This document shows positions 8,916 through 17,312 of a DNA stretch of 64,000 nucleotides, piece by piece (the stretch's first letter is position 1; each line of letters begins with the position of its first letter). The notes beneath the pieces are model-generated. The model saw nothing but the letters and a program-made list of their open reading frames with translations. It ran no database searches and was not told the origin of the DNA. A program made the translations under genes and the position numbers. The DNA lies in NCBI RefSeq assembly GCF_003149515.1, contig NZ_CP029145.1:4588001-4652000 (forward strand), read 5' to 3'. The DNA comes from Hymenobacter nivis (GTDB lineage Bacteria > Bacteroidota > Bacteroidia > Cytophagales > Hymenobacteraceae).

Positions 8916-9018
8916 TGGCGAGTAGTTATTCCAGTTTTCGCAACCGACTTCGGGGCTGCGCTGTTCGTAACCGCAACGGGCACCGTGCCCACATCCTCCG
9001 CGAAACCTCCCCAAAACC

Positions 9019-9903
9019 TTGCGAAACCTTGCGCTAAAAATCGTCTGCCTGCTCGCCCTGTGCAGCTTCACGCTGGGCGACCGGCCTGCCTACCGCCTCT
9101 TCGCCGCCGACGGCAAAGCCGCCGACTACGACCAGATGCTCGCCGACCTTGCCCAGGCCGACGTGGTGCTCTTCGGCGAGCAGCACAACGACCCCTTGGC
9201 GCACTGGCTGGAGCTGCAAGTAGCTAAGGATTTGCAGCGCCTCAAGGGCCCTGGCAAGCTGGTGCTGGGCATGGAAATGTTTGAGCGCGACGTGCAGCCG
9301 CTGGTGGCCCAGTTTACCGCTGGCACCCTGCCCGATTCGGCCTTCGAGCGCCAGGCGCGCCCCTGGCCTAACTATGGCACCGACTACCGCCCGCTACTGC
9401 AATTTGCGCAGGCGCACGGCATCCCGGTCGTGGGCACCAACGCCCCGCGGCCGTTTGCCCAGCAGGTAGCCCGCGGTAGCCTCACCGCCCTCGACAAGCT
9501 GCCCGCCGCCGACCGCGCCCTGCTGGCCCCACTGCCGCTGAAGGTGGACTACGAGCTGCCCGGCTACAAAAACATGGCCGCCATGTTCGGCGGCGGCGGC
9601 AACAGCCCCCACGACGGCGGGGCCCAAACCATCATCCAGGCCCAGGCCCTGAAGGACGCCACCATGGCCTACTTCATCCGCACCAGCCGCCAGCCCGGCC
9701 AAACCCTGCTGCACCTCAACGGCAGCTATCATTCCGACCACCACGACGGCATCGTGGCCTACCTCCGCCAAGGGGCCCCCACGCTGAAGGTGCGTACCAT
9801 CAGCGTCGCCACGCAGGCGCAGCTGGATCGGCTGGATAAGGACAACATCAACGTGGCCGACTACGTGGTGGTGATACCGGAGGACATGAACAAGACGTAT
9901 TGA
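9019..9903 (+). CDS. ChaN-like lipoprotein/haem-uptake family protein (DUF399)
   Basis: A 294-residue exported protein of the ChaN/Tiki-like family. An N-terminal hydrophobic signal (KIVCLLALCSFTLG) precedes the domain. Family landmarks are VLFGEQHNDPLAHWLE near 52-67, LGMEMFERDVQPLV near 88-101, and a C-terminal histidine-rich segment LNGSYHSDHHDGIVAYL. ChaN from Campylobacter binds haem; relatives are metal-dependent hydrolase-like proteins, so the exact role here is open. TTG at 9019 is the only reasonable start, since an in-frame stop lies at 8968 and no ATG or GTG follows before the signal. The next gene begins one base after the stop. Confidence 0.8.
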   Translation: MRNLALKIVCLLALCSFTLGDRPAYRLFAADGKAADYDQMLADLAQADVVLFGEQHNDPLAHWLELQVAKDLQRLKGPGKLVLGMEMFERDVQPLVAQFTAGTLPDSAFERQARPWPNYGTDYRPLLQFAQAHGIPVVGTNAPRPFAQQVARGSLTALDKLPAADRALLAPLPLKVDYELPGYKNMAAMFGGGGNSPHDGGAQTIIQAQALKDATMAYFIRTSRQPGQTLLHLNGSYHSDHHDGIVAYLRQGAPTLKVRTISVATQAQLDRLDKDNINVADYVVVIPEDMNKTY

Positions 9904-9904
9904 G

Positions 9905-10882
9905 TTGGTAACGACGCAATTTCAGTGCTGGTTGCGCTGTAGCTGCCTGCTGCTAGGGCTGCTGCCGCTGGGGGCCCCGGCGCAGGGCCCCCGCCCGCCG
10001 GCCTTCGACGTGGTGCCGCTGGGCGTGCGCGGCGGGCTTGACGAAGGCAACCTCTCGGCCTACCTGGTGGCACCCGCCGGCAGTACCGCCTACGTGTGCC
10101 TCGATGCGGGCAGCCTGCGCACAGGCCTTGGTAAAGCCGTGGCCGACAAGGTATTTGCCGTGGATGCCGACGCCGTGCTGAAAACCTACATCAAGGCCTA
10201 CCTCATCTCGCACGCTCACCTCGACCACGTAGCCGGCCTGCTGCTAAACGCGCCCGACGACGCCCCCAAAACGATTTACGGCCTGCCCAGCTGCCTGGCC
10301 ATCCTGCAAAACGACTACTTCAACTGGCGCGCCTGGCCCAACTTTGGCCCCGCCGGGGCCCCGCCTGCCCTGGGCAAATACCACCTCCAGGCCCTGGCGC
10401 CGGGCCCCGAAATAGCGCTGCCCGAAACCGCGCTGCGCCTGCGTACCTTCCCGCTGAGCCACGCCCGGCCCTACGAAAGCGCCGCCTTCCTGCTGCGCAG
10501 CCACGAAGATTACCTGCTGTACCTGGGCGACACTGGGGCCGACGAGTTGGAACAGAGCCACCAGCTGCAAGCCCTGTGGCAGGCCGTGGGGCCCCTGGTG
10601 CGGGCCGGCCAGCTCAGGGCCATTTTCATCGAAACGTCCTACGCCAACGAGCAGCCCGAAAAGCTGCTATTCGGCCACCTCACGCCCGCCCGGCTGATGC
10701 AGGAGTTGGCTGCGTTGGGCCAGGTGGCGGGCCCCGGGGCCCTGCGCGCCGTGCCCGTCGTTATTACCCACCGCAAGCCGCCCGCTGCCAACGAGGCCGC
10801 CATTGCTCGGCAGCTGGTAGCGGCCAACTCACTGGGGCTGCGGCTGATATATCCAGTACAAGGCCAGCGGCTGCAATTCTAA
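9905..10882 (+). CDS. Class II 3',5'-cyclic-nucleotide phosphodiesterase-like metallo-hydrolase, exported
   Basis: A 325-residue protein of the metallo-beta-lactamase fold resembling class II cAMP phosphodiesterases (PDEase_II family). The metal-binding motif SHAHLDHVAG has H103, H105, D107 and H108. Later ligands appear in FPLSHARPYES and LLYLGDTGADE, and ETSYANEQPEK followed by GHLTP matches the PDE family pattern. A signal peptide (CLLLGLLPLGAPAQ) indicates a periplasmic or surface location, as for the periplasmic CpdP. The TTG start at 9905 overlaps nothing but sits one base after the ChaN-like stop, so expression is probably coupled. A terminator follows. Confidence 0.85.
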   Translation: MVTTQFQCWLRCSCLLLGLLPLGAPAQGPRPPAFDVVPLGVRGGLDEGNLSAYLVAPAGSTAYVCLDAGSLRTGLGKAVADKVFAVDADAVLKTYIKAYLISHAHLDHVAGLLLNAPDDAPKTIYGLPSCLAILQNDYFNWRAWPNFGPAGAPPALGKYHLQALAPGPEIALPETALRLRTFPLSHARPYESAAFLLRSHEDYLLYLGDTGADELEQSHQLQALWQAVGPLVRAGQLRAIFIETSYANEQPEKLLFGHLTPARLMQELAALGQVAGPGALRAVPVVITHRKPPAANEAAIARQLVAANSLGLRLIYPVQGQRLQF

Positions 10883-10901
10883 GCCGTTGGGAAATGGATA
10901 C

Positions 10902-10930
10902 AAAAAAACCCGGACGGGCCGGGCTTTTTT
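10902..10930. terminator. Intrinsic terminator after phosphodiesterase gene
   Basis: A run of seven A, a short CCCGG/CCGGG stem and then a run of six T form a compact, potentially bidirectional terminator 20 bp after the stop codon. Confidence 0.75.
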
Positions 10931-10961
10931 GTGGGCTGTTGAGCCGTCTGAGTCGATGAGC

Positions 10962-11074
10962 CGTCATGCCGAGCGCAACCGAAGCATCTCTCCCGCTCAC
11001 TAATTATAGATTACTGCTGCAATGGAGATGCTTCGACAAGCTCAGCATGACGGTCCAATTACTTCCTAAACAGG
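10962..11074. repeat. Dispersed palindromic repeat, copy 3, with IS5-like right end
   Basis: The palindrome (10962-11053, GTCATGCCGAGCG... / ...GCTCAGCATGACGG) is followed by ACTTCCTAAACAG at 11061-11073. That 13-bp string is identical to the right terminus of the IS5-like element at 18231-18243. The left flank (GGCTGTTGAGCC, about 10934) is only weakly terminus-like. This copy therefore looks like a partly decayed MITE. Its right edge abuts the stop codon of the small gene at 11075. Confidence 0.75.
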
Positions 11075-11263
11075 TTAGTTTTCCTCCGCGCCCAGCTTGG
11101 CTTTAGCCAAGGCTGTACTGAGACTGTTTTGCAACTGAGCATTGGGGGCCCCGGTGGCGGTGAGCGAGATATTGTACTGTTTTTGCAGCTGCTCCCAATC
11201 CTCAATGGCAATGAAGACGCCGGTTATTTTTCCCTTGTCGTCCGACAAATATTTTACGTCCAT
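11075..11263 (-). CDS. Small protein with antitoxin-like N-terminus
   Basis: A 62-residue protein. The first half (MDVKYLSDDKGKITGVFIAI followed by EDWEQLQ) has the beta-strand then helix pattern seen at the N-terminus of many small Bacteroidota antitoxins and of Phd/YefM-like proteins; the rest is a short polar helix. No toxin gene adjoins it: the neighbours are a palindromic repeat and the iron-sulfur carrier gene. The start is the ATG 54 bp from that carrier's stop, in the same orientation, so the two may be cotranscribed. The functional reading is tentative. Confidence 0.55.
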   Translation of the reverse strand: MDVKYLSDDKGKITGVFIAIEDWEQLQKQYNISLTATGAPNAQLQNSLSTALAKAKLGAEEN

Positions 11264-11317
11264 AACAATTCGGAAAAAATTAGCGAAATCACCATTAATC
11301 AGTCAAAATCAGCGGTT

Positions 11318-11665
11318 TTAGGCCGAGAACGACGTGCCGCAGCCGCAGGTGCTTTTGGCCTGGGGGTTGTTGAACACGAAGCCGCGGGCGTTGAGGCCGT
11401 CCTGAAAATCGACCTCCATGCCGAGCACGTACATGGCGTGTTTCTTGTCCATGATGAGCTTGAGGCCGTCGAGGTCGTAGGTTTCGTCCTGCTCTTTGGC
11501 TTTGTCGAAGCCCAGCAGGTAGCTCATGCCCGAGCAGCCGCCGCCCTGCACGCCGATGCGCAGGCCGTAGTCATCGGGCACATTTTTCTCCATGATGATA
11601 TTTTTAACCTCGACCACGGCGCGGTCGGTGAGGGTGATGGGGGCGAGGGTGGCAACGCTGGCCAT
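11318..11665 (-). CDS. A-type iron-sulfur carrier protein (IscA/SufA/ErpA family)
   Basis: A 115-residue A-type scaffold/carrier that passes Fe-S clusters to target enzymes in the cytoplasm. The three conserved cysteines are C44 in GGGCSGMSY and C107 and C109 in the C-terminal CGCG motif. Length and the domain order (ITLTDRAVVEVK, LRIGVQGGGCSG, FVFNNPQAKSTCGCG) are normal for the family. It cannot be assigned to IscA, SufA or ErpA from sequence alone. No other isc or suf genes adjoin it. It diverges from the membrane-anchored protein gene at 11879. Confidence 0.93.
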   Translation of the reverse strand: MASVATLAPITLTDRAVVEVKNIIMEKNVPDDYGLRIGVQGGGCSGMSYLLGFDKAKEQDETYDLDGLKLIMDKKHAMYVLGMEVDFQDGLNARGFVFNNPQAKSTCGCGTSFSA

Positions 11666-11771
11666 AGGAAAGACGAGGTTAGGTTAATTAGAACAATAAC
11701 AAATATACACCAGCCCGGGCAGGGGCCCAGTGGCAAGGTAAACAGCGCGGGGCGGGCCGCGGTTCACGGCG

Positions 11772-11779
11772 TAGTTTTG
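11772..11779 (+). promoter_or_regulatory. Candidate -7 promoter box (TAGTTTTG)
   Basis: TAGTTTTG matches the Bacteroidota -7 consensus TAnnTTTG and lies 100 bp upstream of the gene at 11879. No clear -33 element was seen. Confidence 0.4.
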
Positions 11780-11878
11780 CCGGCGGCCGGGCTTCAGCGC
11801 GGCCCGCCGGCCGCCTCGCCCGGGGCCCCTGCCGGCGCCGTGCCTACTTTCTGCCTGGCTGAAGCTGGGTGTTGCATC

Positions 11879-12415
11879 ATGGATTCTGCCGCTTACCTTT
11901 TCGAACTGCTCAAAATTATTCTGCCGGCGCTCGTCGTGGCCGGGGCGATCTACTTGCTCTTCAAGCAGTACCTGGACAAGGACCAGCAGCGCCGCCTCAT
12001 CGAGCTACGGCTGGCCAGCAGCAAGGAAACGCTGCCCCTGCGCCTGCAAGCCTACGAGCGGGTGGTGCTGATGCTGGAGCGCATTTCGCCCAACAACGTG
12101 CTCGTGCGCCTGAGCAGCGCCGGCCAGTCGGCCCCCGATTACCACCGCCTGCTGCAACAAGAGATTCGGGCCGAGTACGACCACAACCTCTCGCAGCAGC
12201 TCTACGTGTCGGCCGATGCCTGGGTGCTGGTCAAGGAAGCAAAGGAAAACGTGCTCACGATGGTGAACCGCGCCTTCCATGGCCTGCCCAACCCCGGCCA
12301 GGCCCGCGGTACCGAGCTGGCCAAGCGCATCCTCGAAGGCCTGATGACCGACGCGGCCGAGCCTACCGCCCAGGCCCTGGCCGCCGTGAAGCACGAGGCG
12401 TTCGGCCTGTTCTAA
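11879..12415 (+). CDS. Membrane-anchored protein of unknown function (DUF7935-like)
   Basis: A 178-residue protein with one N-terminal membrane helix (about 6-28, LLKIILPALVVAGAIYLLF) followed by a soluble, largely helical domain (LRLQAYERVVLMLERISP, LVKEAKENVLTMVNRAF). The pattern recalls the conserved Bacteroidota proteins annotated DUF7935, but that link is from memory. The ATG at 11879 gives a clean anchor; the frame is open much further upstream but that part overlaps the divergent Fe-S carrier and is not coding. The nucleotidase gene follows 34 bp downstream in the same direction. Confidence 0.75.
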   Translation: MDSAAYLFELLKIILPALVVAGAIYLLFKQYLDKDQQRRLIELRLASSKETLPLRLQAYERVVLMLERISPNNVLVRLSSAGQSAPDYHRLLQQEIRAEYDHNLSQQLYVSADAWVLVKEAKENVLTMVNRAFHGLPNPGQARGTELAKRILEGLMTDAAEPTAQALAAVKHEAFGLF

Positions 12416-12449
12416 CCGCCTGGCCTTGGGGCCCCGGGCCCCGCTACTT

Positions 12450-12983
12450 ATGGAGAAAAAGACCCGCATTGCCGTCGACATGGACGAGGTAATGGCCGAT
12501 TCCATTGCCCGCTTCCGGGAGTGGTACGGCCGTGATTTTCAGCGCGAACTGACCTTGGAGTCGCTGCACGGCCGCAGTGCGGCCGACGCCGTGGCCCCCG
12601 AGCACCAAGGCGCCCTGCGCGCTTATCCCAATGCCCCAGGCTTTTTCAAAGACCTGCCAGTGATGGCCGACAGCCAGGACGTGCTGCGCCAGATGTCGGA
12701 GCGCTACGAGCTGTTCATTGCCACGGCGGCCATGGAATTTCCCAACTCGTTTCTCGACAAGTACAATTGGTTGCAGCAGCATTTTGCCTTTATCCCGTGG
12801 CCGAACTACGTGTTTTGCGGCGACAAAAGCATCATCAACGCCGACTTCCTCATCGACGACAATGCCTACAACTTTGATAATTTTCGGGGTGAGGGTATCC
12901 TGTTCAACGCCCCGCATAACGTGCACAAAATGGGCCACCGCCGCGTGCACAGCTGGCAGGAAATTGCGGGTATTTTCCTGTAG
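12450..12983 (+). CDS. 5'(3')-deoxyribonucleotidase-like HAD phosphatase
   Basis: A 177-residue HAD-superfamily enzyme resembling mitochondrial/cytosolic deoxyribonucleotidases (NT5C family), which remove phosphate from dNMPs. The nucleophile motif DMDEVMAD places D10 and D12 as catalytic aspartates. Motif II appears in LFIATAAME, and the C-terminal acid motif in ADFLIDDNAYNFDNF. Length fits the family. The ATG at 12450 is used; an upstream in-frame TTG would add eight unrelated residues. Likely cotranscribed with the membrane-anchored gene just upstream. Confidence 0.85.
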   Translation: MEKKTRIAVDMDEVMADSIARFREWYGRDFQRELTLESLHGRSAADAVAPEHQGALRAYPNAPGFFKDLPVMADSQDVLRQMSERYELFIATAAMEFPNSFLDKYNWLQQHFAFIPWPNYVFCGDKSIINADFLIDDNAYNFDNFRGEGILFNAPHNVHKMGHRRVHSWQEIAGIFL

Positions 12984-13048
12984 CGTGGACGCTGCGAGTT
13001 CGCGTTGCTGCCCGGTCGCCCAACGGTAATTGGTAGGACGAAGCGAGG

Positions 13049-13092
13049 GCCGCGGACTACAACCGAAGATCAGCGTAGCTAAAGTCCGCGCT
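13049..13092. repeat. GCGGACT/AGTCCGC hairpin repeat, copy 1
   Basis: CCGCGGACT and AGTCCGCGCT form an inverted repeat around CAGCGTAGCT, in the gap between the nucleotidase and bshA stops. The same words (GCGTAG, AGTCCGCGC) recur in the hairpin at 41953-42010, so this is a dispersed family. Position between convergent genes suits a terminator role. Confidence 0.6.
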
Positions 13093-13096
13093 ATAT

Positions 13097-14233
13097 TTAA
13101 ACGGTGGCCAGGGTGGCGGCGATGGCGCGGCGGTAGCAATCCTCGTAGAGCGGCACGATGTTGCCGACGGCAAATTCCTCGGCGCGGGCGCGGGCGGCGG
13201 CTTTGAAGCGCGGCAGGTTGGCGTCGTCGAGCACGTAGAGGGAATTTTTTACCATGTCGGCTATGTCGCCGATGTTGCTCACCATGCCGGTCACGCCGTG
13301 GATATTCAGCTCGGGAATGCCGCCGGCGTTGGTGCTCACCACGGGCATTTCGCAGGCCATGGCCTCCAGAGCGGCCAGTCCAAAGCTCTCATTCTCAGAA
13401 GGCATCAAAAATAAATCGCCCACGCTGAGCACTTCTTCCACGGCTTCGAGCTTGCCCAGGAAGCGAATGTCGCGCTGGCAATCGAGCTCCCGGGCGAGCT
13501 TTTCCATGCGCGAGCGGTCGGGGCCGTCGCCCACCAGCAGCAGCTTGGCCGGAATCTCGGCCCGCACGCCGGCAAAAATGCGCAGCACGTCCTCCACGCG
13601 CTTCACCGCCCGGAAATTACTGATGTGAATGAGTAGCTTTTCGCCCTCGGGCGCAATGGCGGCCCGGAAATGGCTCTTGTCCTGCTTGCGGAAGCGCACG
13701 AGGTCGATGAAGTTAGGAATCACCTCTATCTCTTTGTCGATGGGAAACGACTCGTAGGTTTCGCGCCGCAAATCGGCCGATACGGCCGTCACGCCGTCGC
13801 TCTGGTTGATGCTGAACGTAACCACTGGCTCGTAGCTGGCGTCTTTGCCCACGAGCGTAATGTCGGTGCCGTGCAGCGTGGTGACGACCGGCGCGGCGAT
13901 ACCGCGCGTGCGCAAAATCTGCTTGGCCAGGTAGGCCGCCGAGGCGTGCGGAATGGCGTAGTGCACGTGCAGCACGTCGAGCTTCTCATTCTGCACGATG
14001 TCGACCATTTTGCTGGCCAGGGCCGACTCATAGGGCGGAAACTGGAAGAGTGGGTACGCGGGCACGTACACCTCGTGGTAAAACAGATTTTCGTTGAAGA
14101 AGTCGAGCCGCACCGGCTGGCTGTAGGTGATAAAGTGGACGCGGTGGCCACGCTGGGCCAGGGCCTTGCCCAGCTCCGTGGCCACCACGCCGGAGCCCCC
14201 GTAGGTGGGGTAGCAGACGATGCCGATATTCAT
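13097..14233 (-). CDS. bshA: BshA, N-acetylglucosaminyl L-malate synthase (bacillithiol synthesis)
   Basis: A 378-residue GT-B glycosyltransferase (GT4) that joins UDP-GlcNAc to L-malate, the first step of bacillithiol synthesis. The N-terminus MNIGIVCYPTYGGSGVVATE is diagnostic of BshA, as are HVHYAIPHA near 95 and TLHGTDITLVG near 118. The nucleotide-sugar domain has ISNFRAVKR, LVGDGPDR and PSENESFGLAALEAMAC. Full length. bshB and bshC are not in the window. Bacillithiol would be a relevant reductant for the arsenic genes further on, but that link is inferred. The start ATG is certain from the family N-terminus. Confidence 0.93.
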   Translation of the reverse strand: MNIGIVCYPTYGGSGVVATELGKALAQRGHRVHFITYSQPVRLDFFNENLFYHEVYVPAYPLFQFPPYESALASKMVDIVQNEKLDVLHVHYAIPHASAAYLAKQILRTRGIAAPVVTTLHGTDITLVGKDASYEPVVTFSINQSDGVTAVSADLRRETYESFPIDKEIEVIPNFIDLVRFRKQDKSHFRAAIAPEGEKLLIHISNFRAVKRVEDVLRIFAGVRAEIPAKLLLVGDGPDRSRMEKLARELDCQRDIRFLGKLEAVEEVLSVGDLFLMPSENESFGLAALEAMACEMPVVSTNAGGIPELNIHGVTGMVSNIGDIADMVKNSLYVLDDANLPRFKAAARARAEEFAVGNIVPLYEDCYRRAIAATLATV

Positions 14234-14441
14234 AAAAAGGGAAAAAAGAAGCGCGGAGGTAACCGCCGGGCGCGGCAGATGTTACCGGGGGCCCTCACGG
14301 GTGGATTTGGCAGAGGGTTCTACGTAGTTGGTCGGAGAAATGGGCCGGGTGTTGCACGGGAACGAAAAAAAATCATTATTCGGGCGCCACCGCCTTGCTT
14401 TGCGTATATTTTGTTTTCGTTACCTCGCGATTTTCTGCTGC

Positions 14442-16331
14442 TTGAAAACCCTGTTTCTTCTCCGTAGCGCCTTGCTGGCCGGGCTGTTGGTTTCGCTGGC
14501 GCTGGCCGGCCGGGCCCAGCCCGCATTGCCCATCGCGCGCAACTTGCAAGCCGCCTACACCCGCGGCACCCGCGCCGAAACTGGAGCCCCGGGCCCCAGG
14601 TATTGGCAAAATACGGCGGCCTACGACATCGACGTGGAATACAACCCGTCGTCGCGCCGCCTCTCGGGCACGGTGGACATTGTTTACCAAAACAATAGCC
14701 CCGACACGCTGCGCCAAATCTGGTTCAAGCTCTACCCCAACCTCTACCAGGAAGGGGCCCCGCGCGTGAACCGCATCGCGCCGGAAGACATTAATGACGG
14801 CGTGCAAATCCAGCAGCTGGCCCTCAACGGCCAGCGTCTCGACGTGCGCCAGCTGACCGTTGACGCCACCAACATGGTGGTGCCGCTGGGGGCCCCGCTG
14901 CTGCCGCGGCAAAGCCTGAAGGTAGCCATTACCTACGCCTACACGCTCAACCAGGGCTCGCATAACCGCACCGGCGAGGTGGAGCCGGGGGCGGCTTTTG
15001 TGGCCTATTTCTTCCCCCGCATCGCCGTGTACGACGACCTCGACGGCTGGAACCGCTGGCCCTACACCGGCGTGGCCGAGTTCTACAACGATTTCTGCAC
15101 GTTCAAGGCGTCCATCACCGTGCCGCGCAACTACGTGGTATGGGCCACCGGTAACCTCGTAAATCCCGGCGAAGTGCTGAATAAGAAGTACATCGACCGG
15201 CTGCACCGCGCCGAGCAAAGTGAGGTCGTGACGACCATCATCGACAGTACCGACGTGCGCCGCCGCGACATCACCAACCCCGACGCCCAGAATGCCTGGC
15301 GCTTCGAGGCGCGCGACGTGCCGGACTTCGTGTTTGCCACCGCCGACCATTACGTGTGGCAGGCCAGCAGCCCCGTTGTGGACCCCAAAACCCAGCGCCG
15401 CACCCGCGTCGATGCCGTGTACTCGCCCGAGCACCGCGACTACCGCGACGTGATGGATATTGCTCGCCGCACGGTGCTGGCCATGAGCTACACCTTTCCG
15501 AAGTGGCCCTTCCCGTACAGCCACGAAACGGTATTCGACGGCCGCGACCAGATGGAGTACCCGATGATGGTGAACGACAACCCCAGCGCCACCCGCCAGG
15601 GGGCCATTACCCTCACCGACCACGAGATTTTCCACACGATGTTTCCATTCTATATGGGCATCAACGAAACCAAGTACGGCTGGATGGACGAGGGCTGGGC
15701 TACCATCGGTGAGTGGCTGATTTCCAGTATGATTGATCCCACGCTGGTTGACTCCTACGGCATGCAGCCCTACAACGCCGCCGCCGGCACCGAGGCCGAC
15801 CCGCCCATCGTCACGCTCAGCAGCCAGCAAACCGACCAGGCCTTTTTCCTGAATTCGTACCCCAAGCCGGCGTTGGGCTACCTGTTTGTGAAGGACCTGT
15901 TGGGCGACGAGCTGTTTACCCGGGCCCTGCACACCTACATCCGCAACTGGCACGGCAAGCACCCCATGCCCCACGATTTCTTCAACTCGATGAACACCGG
16001 CGCCGGCCAAAACCTGAACTGGTTCTGGCAGCGCTGGTTTTTCGACAGCGGCTACCCCGACCTGGCCATTGCCCGCGTGGCCCCGGCCAGCGGCGGCACC
16101 GAAATAACCATCGAAGCCAAGGGCACCAAGCCCGTGCCCATCGACCTGCTGCTAACCTTCGCCGATGGCACCACCCAAAAAATCCACCGCACCATCGCCG
16201 TGTGGCAGGCCGGGGCCCGTACCGTAGCCGTGCCCGTACCCAGCAAAAAGACAATTAAAAAAATCGTGCTGGGCAGCCTTTACGTGCCGGATATCTCTCC
16301 CAAAGATAACGTGTGGGAGGCGGTGAACTAA
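14442..16331 (+). CDS. M1-family metallopeptidase, exported
   Basis: A 629-residue zinc peptidase of the M1 (aminopeptidase N/leukotriene-A4 hydrolase) family. A signal peptide (LLRSALLAGLLVSLALAGRA) precedes an N-terminal beta domain (about 35-260) and the catalytic domain. The zinc site is H394-E-I-F-H398 with third ligand E417 in WMDEGWAT. The GAMEN-like exopeptidase motif appears as DQMEYPMMVN, so substrate preference may differ from classical aminopeptidases. The start used is TTG 14442, immediately before the signal; an open frame continues upstream to 14328 but adds a non-signal-like stretch. It probably digests peptides in the periplasm or outside. Confidence 0.85.
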   Translation: MKTLFLLRSALLAGLLVSLALAGRAQPALPIARNLQAAYTRGTRAETGAPGPRYWQNTAAYDIDVEYNPSSRRLSGTVDIVYQNNSPDTLRQIWFKLYPNLYQEGAPRVNRIAPEDINDGVQIQQLALNGQRLDVRQLTVDATNMVVPLGAPLLPRQSLKVAITYAYTLNQGSHNRTGEVEPGAAFVAYFFPRIAVYDDLDGWNRWPYTGVAEFYNDFCTFKASITVPRNYVVWATGNLVNPGEVLNKKYIDRLHRAEQSEVVTTIIDSTDVRRRDITNPDAQNAWRFEARDVPDFVFATADHYVWQASSPVVDPKTQRRTRVDAVYSPEHRDYRDVMDIARRTVLAMSYTFPKWPFPYSHETVFDGRDQMEYPMMVNDNPSATRQGAITLTDHEIFHTMFPFYMGINETKYGWMDEGWATIGEWLISSMIDPTLVDSYGMQPYNAAAGTEADPPIVTLSSQQTDQAFFLNSYPKPALGYLFVKDLLGDELFTRALHTYIRNWHGKHPMPHDFFNSMNTGAGQNLNWFWQRWFFDSGYPDLAIARVAPASGGTEITIEAKGTKPVPIDLLLTFADGTTQKIHRTIAVWQAGARTVAVPVPSKKTIKKIVLGSLYVPDISPKDNVWEAVN

Positions 16332-16410
16332 GCGGCGTACTGACGTGTGCGCGCTGCAATACTCTCAAACTATTTTTTTCATCAATAGTTCATGATGCTT
16401 AATGGTGGGA

Positions 16411-16418
16411 TACCTTTG
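16411..16418 (+). promoter_or_regulatory. -7 promoter box (TACCTTTG)
   Basis: A perfect TAnnTTTG box 21 bp upstream of ATG 16440. Its position would put the transcript start close to 16425, which supports 16440 rather than 16392 as the start of the interrupted gene. The same octamer precedes the genes at 56325 and 58195. Confidence 0.6.
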
Positions 16419-17312
16419 AGGCTTGACCTTGAAACACCTATGCTACAAACCTCTACCACGCATCACTTCCGCGTCACCAGCGCGGTCACCTTATTGTTCC
16501 TGCTGACCACCTTCGCCAGCTTTGGCCAGCCGCGCTACCAGTGGCAGCCCCTCACCGACTCCAACTGGGACACCGCCGCCAACTGGGTGCCCACCCGGCT
16601 GTCGCCCGCCGCCACTGACGTGCTGGTGTTCGACGGAACCTTCACGCCGAGTACCAGCGTAACCTTGGATTTTACTGCTTCACAAAATATCGGTCAGCTG
16701 ATCTTTATCAATAGAGTGCAGGCCACACTGAATACAGTCGGTTCTCAAACGCTCGTCATTGGGGCTCAGTCCCCAGCTGTGGGCTTGCAAATGGATGCCG
16801 GAACGCTCGTGCAAGTAGTTGGCAGACTGGGTAGCAGCAACTCATCACTGGCTATGCAACTCGCGGTAGGCACCCGGGCGGCTATTGCGGGCCGACTGGA
16901 GTTCTCGGGAAACGCTTCTTTTACCAGCTCTCACACGTTGCTCTCCGCCACTGCTAAAGCCATTGAATTTACGGGCGGATCCTACTTTTTGAGTGGCACA
17001 ACATTCGAAGGGTTTCCTTTTGGTTCGCTCACAGCCAACACGGAATCTGTAGTTTTCCGTAGCGGCGCGACGTTTGAACAAGCCGGGGGACGTAGCCCTT
17101 TCGGCGAAAGGACTTACGCCGTTACTATTTTCGACCTTGGTAGCTACTACCTCTACACAGCCGGTGGCACCGGTAGCGTTGGCTTGAGTGGCCGTACGTT
17201 CGGCTACCTCACCGTTAACGCGAACCGCACACCTACAGCCGGTACTTATGGTGCTAACAAAGTCATTATTCAAAATGACTTGATGATATTGTCCGGTACT
17301 CACACATTTAAT

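Noticed and set aside
11129..11878. N-terminal extension of the membrane-anchored gene at 11879
   Set aside because: It would overlap the whole Fe-S carrier gene antisense and lacks any domain; the anchor begins at 11879.
14376..16010. Long open frame on the minus strand (over 500 codons) opposite the M1 peptidase
   Set aside because: It is the antisense shadow of a GC-rich gene with clear zinc-peptidase motifs; the translation has no domain and unusual composition.
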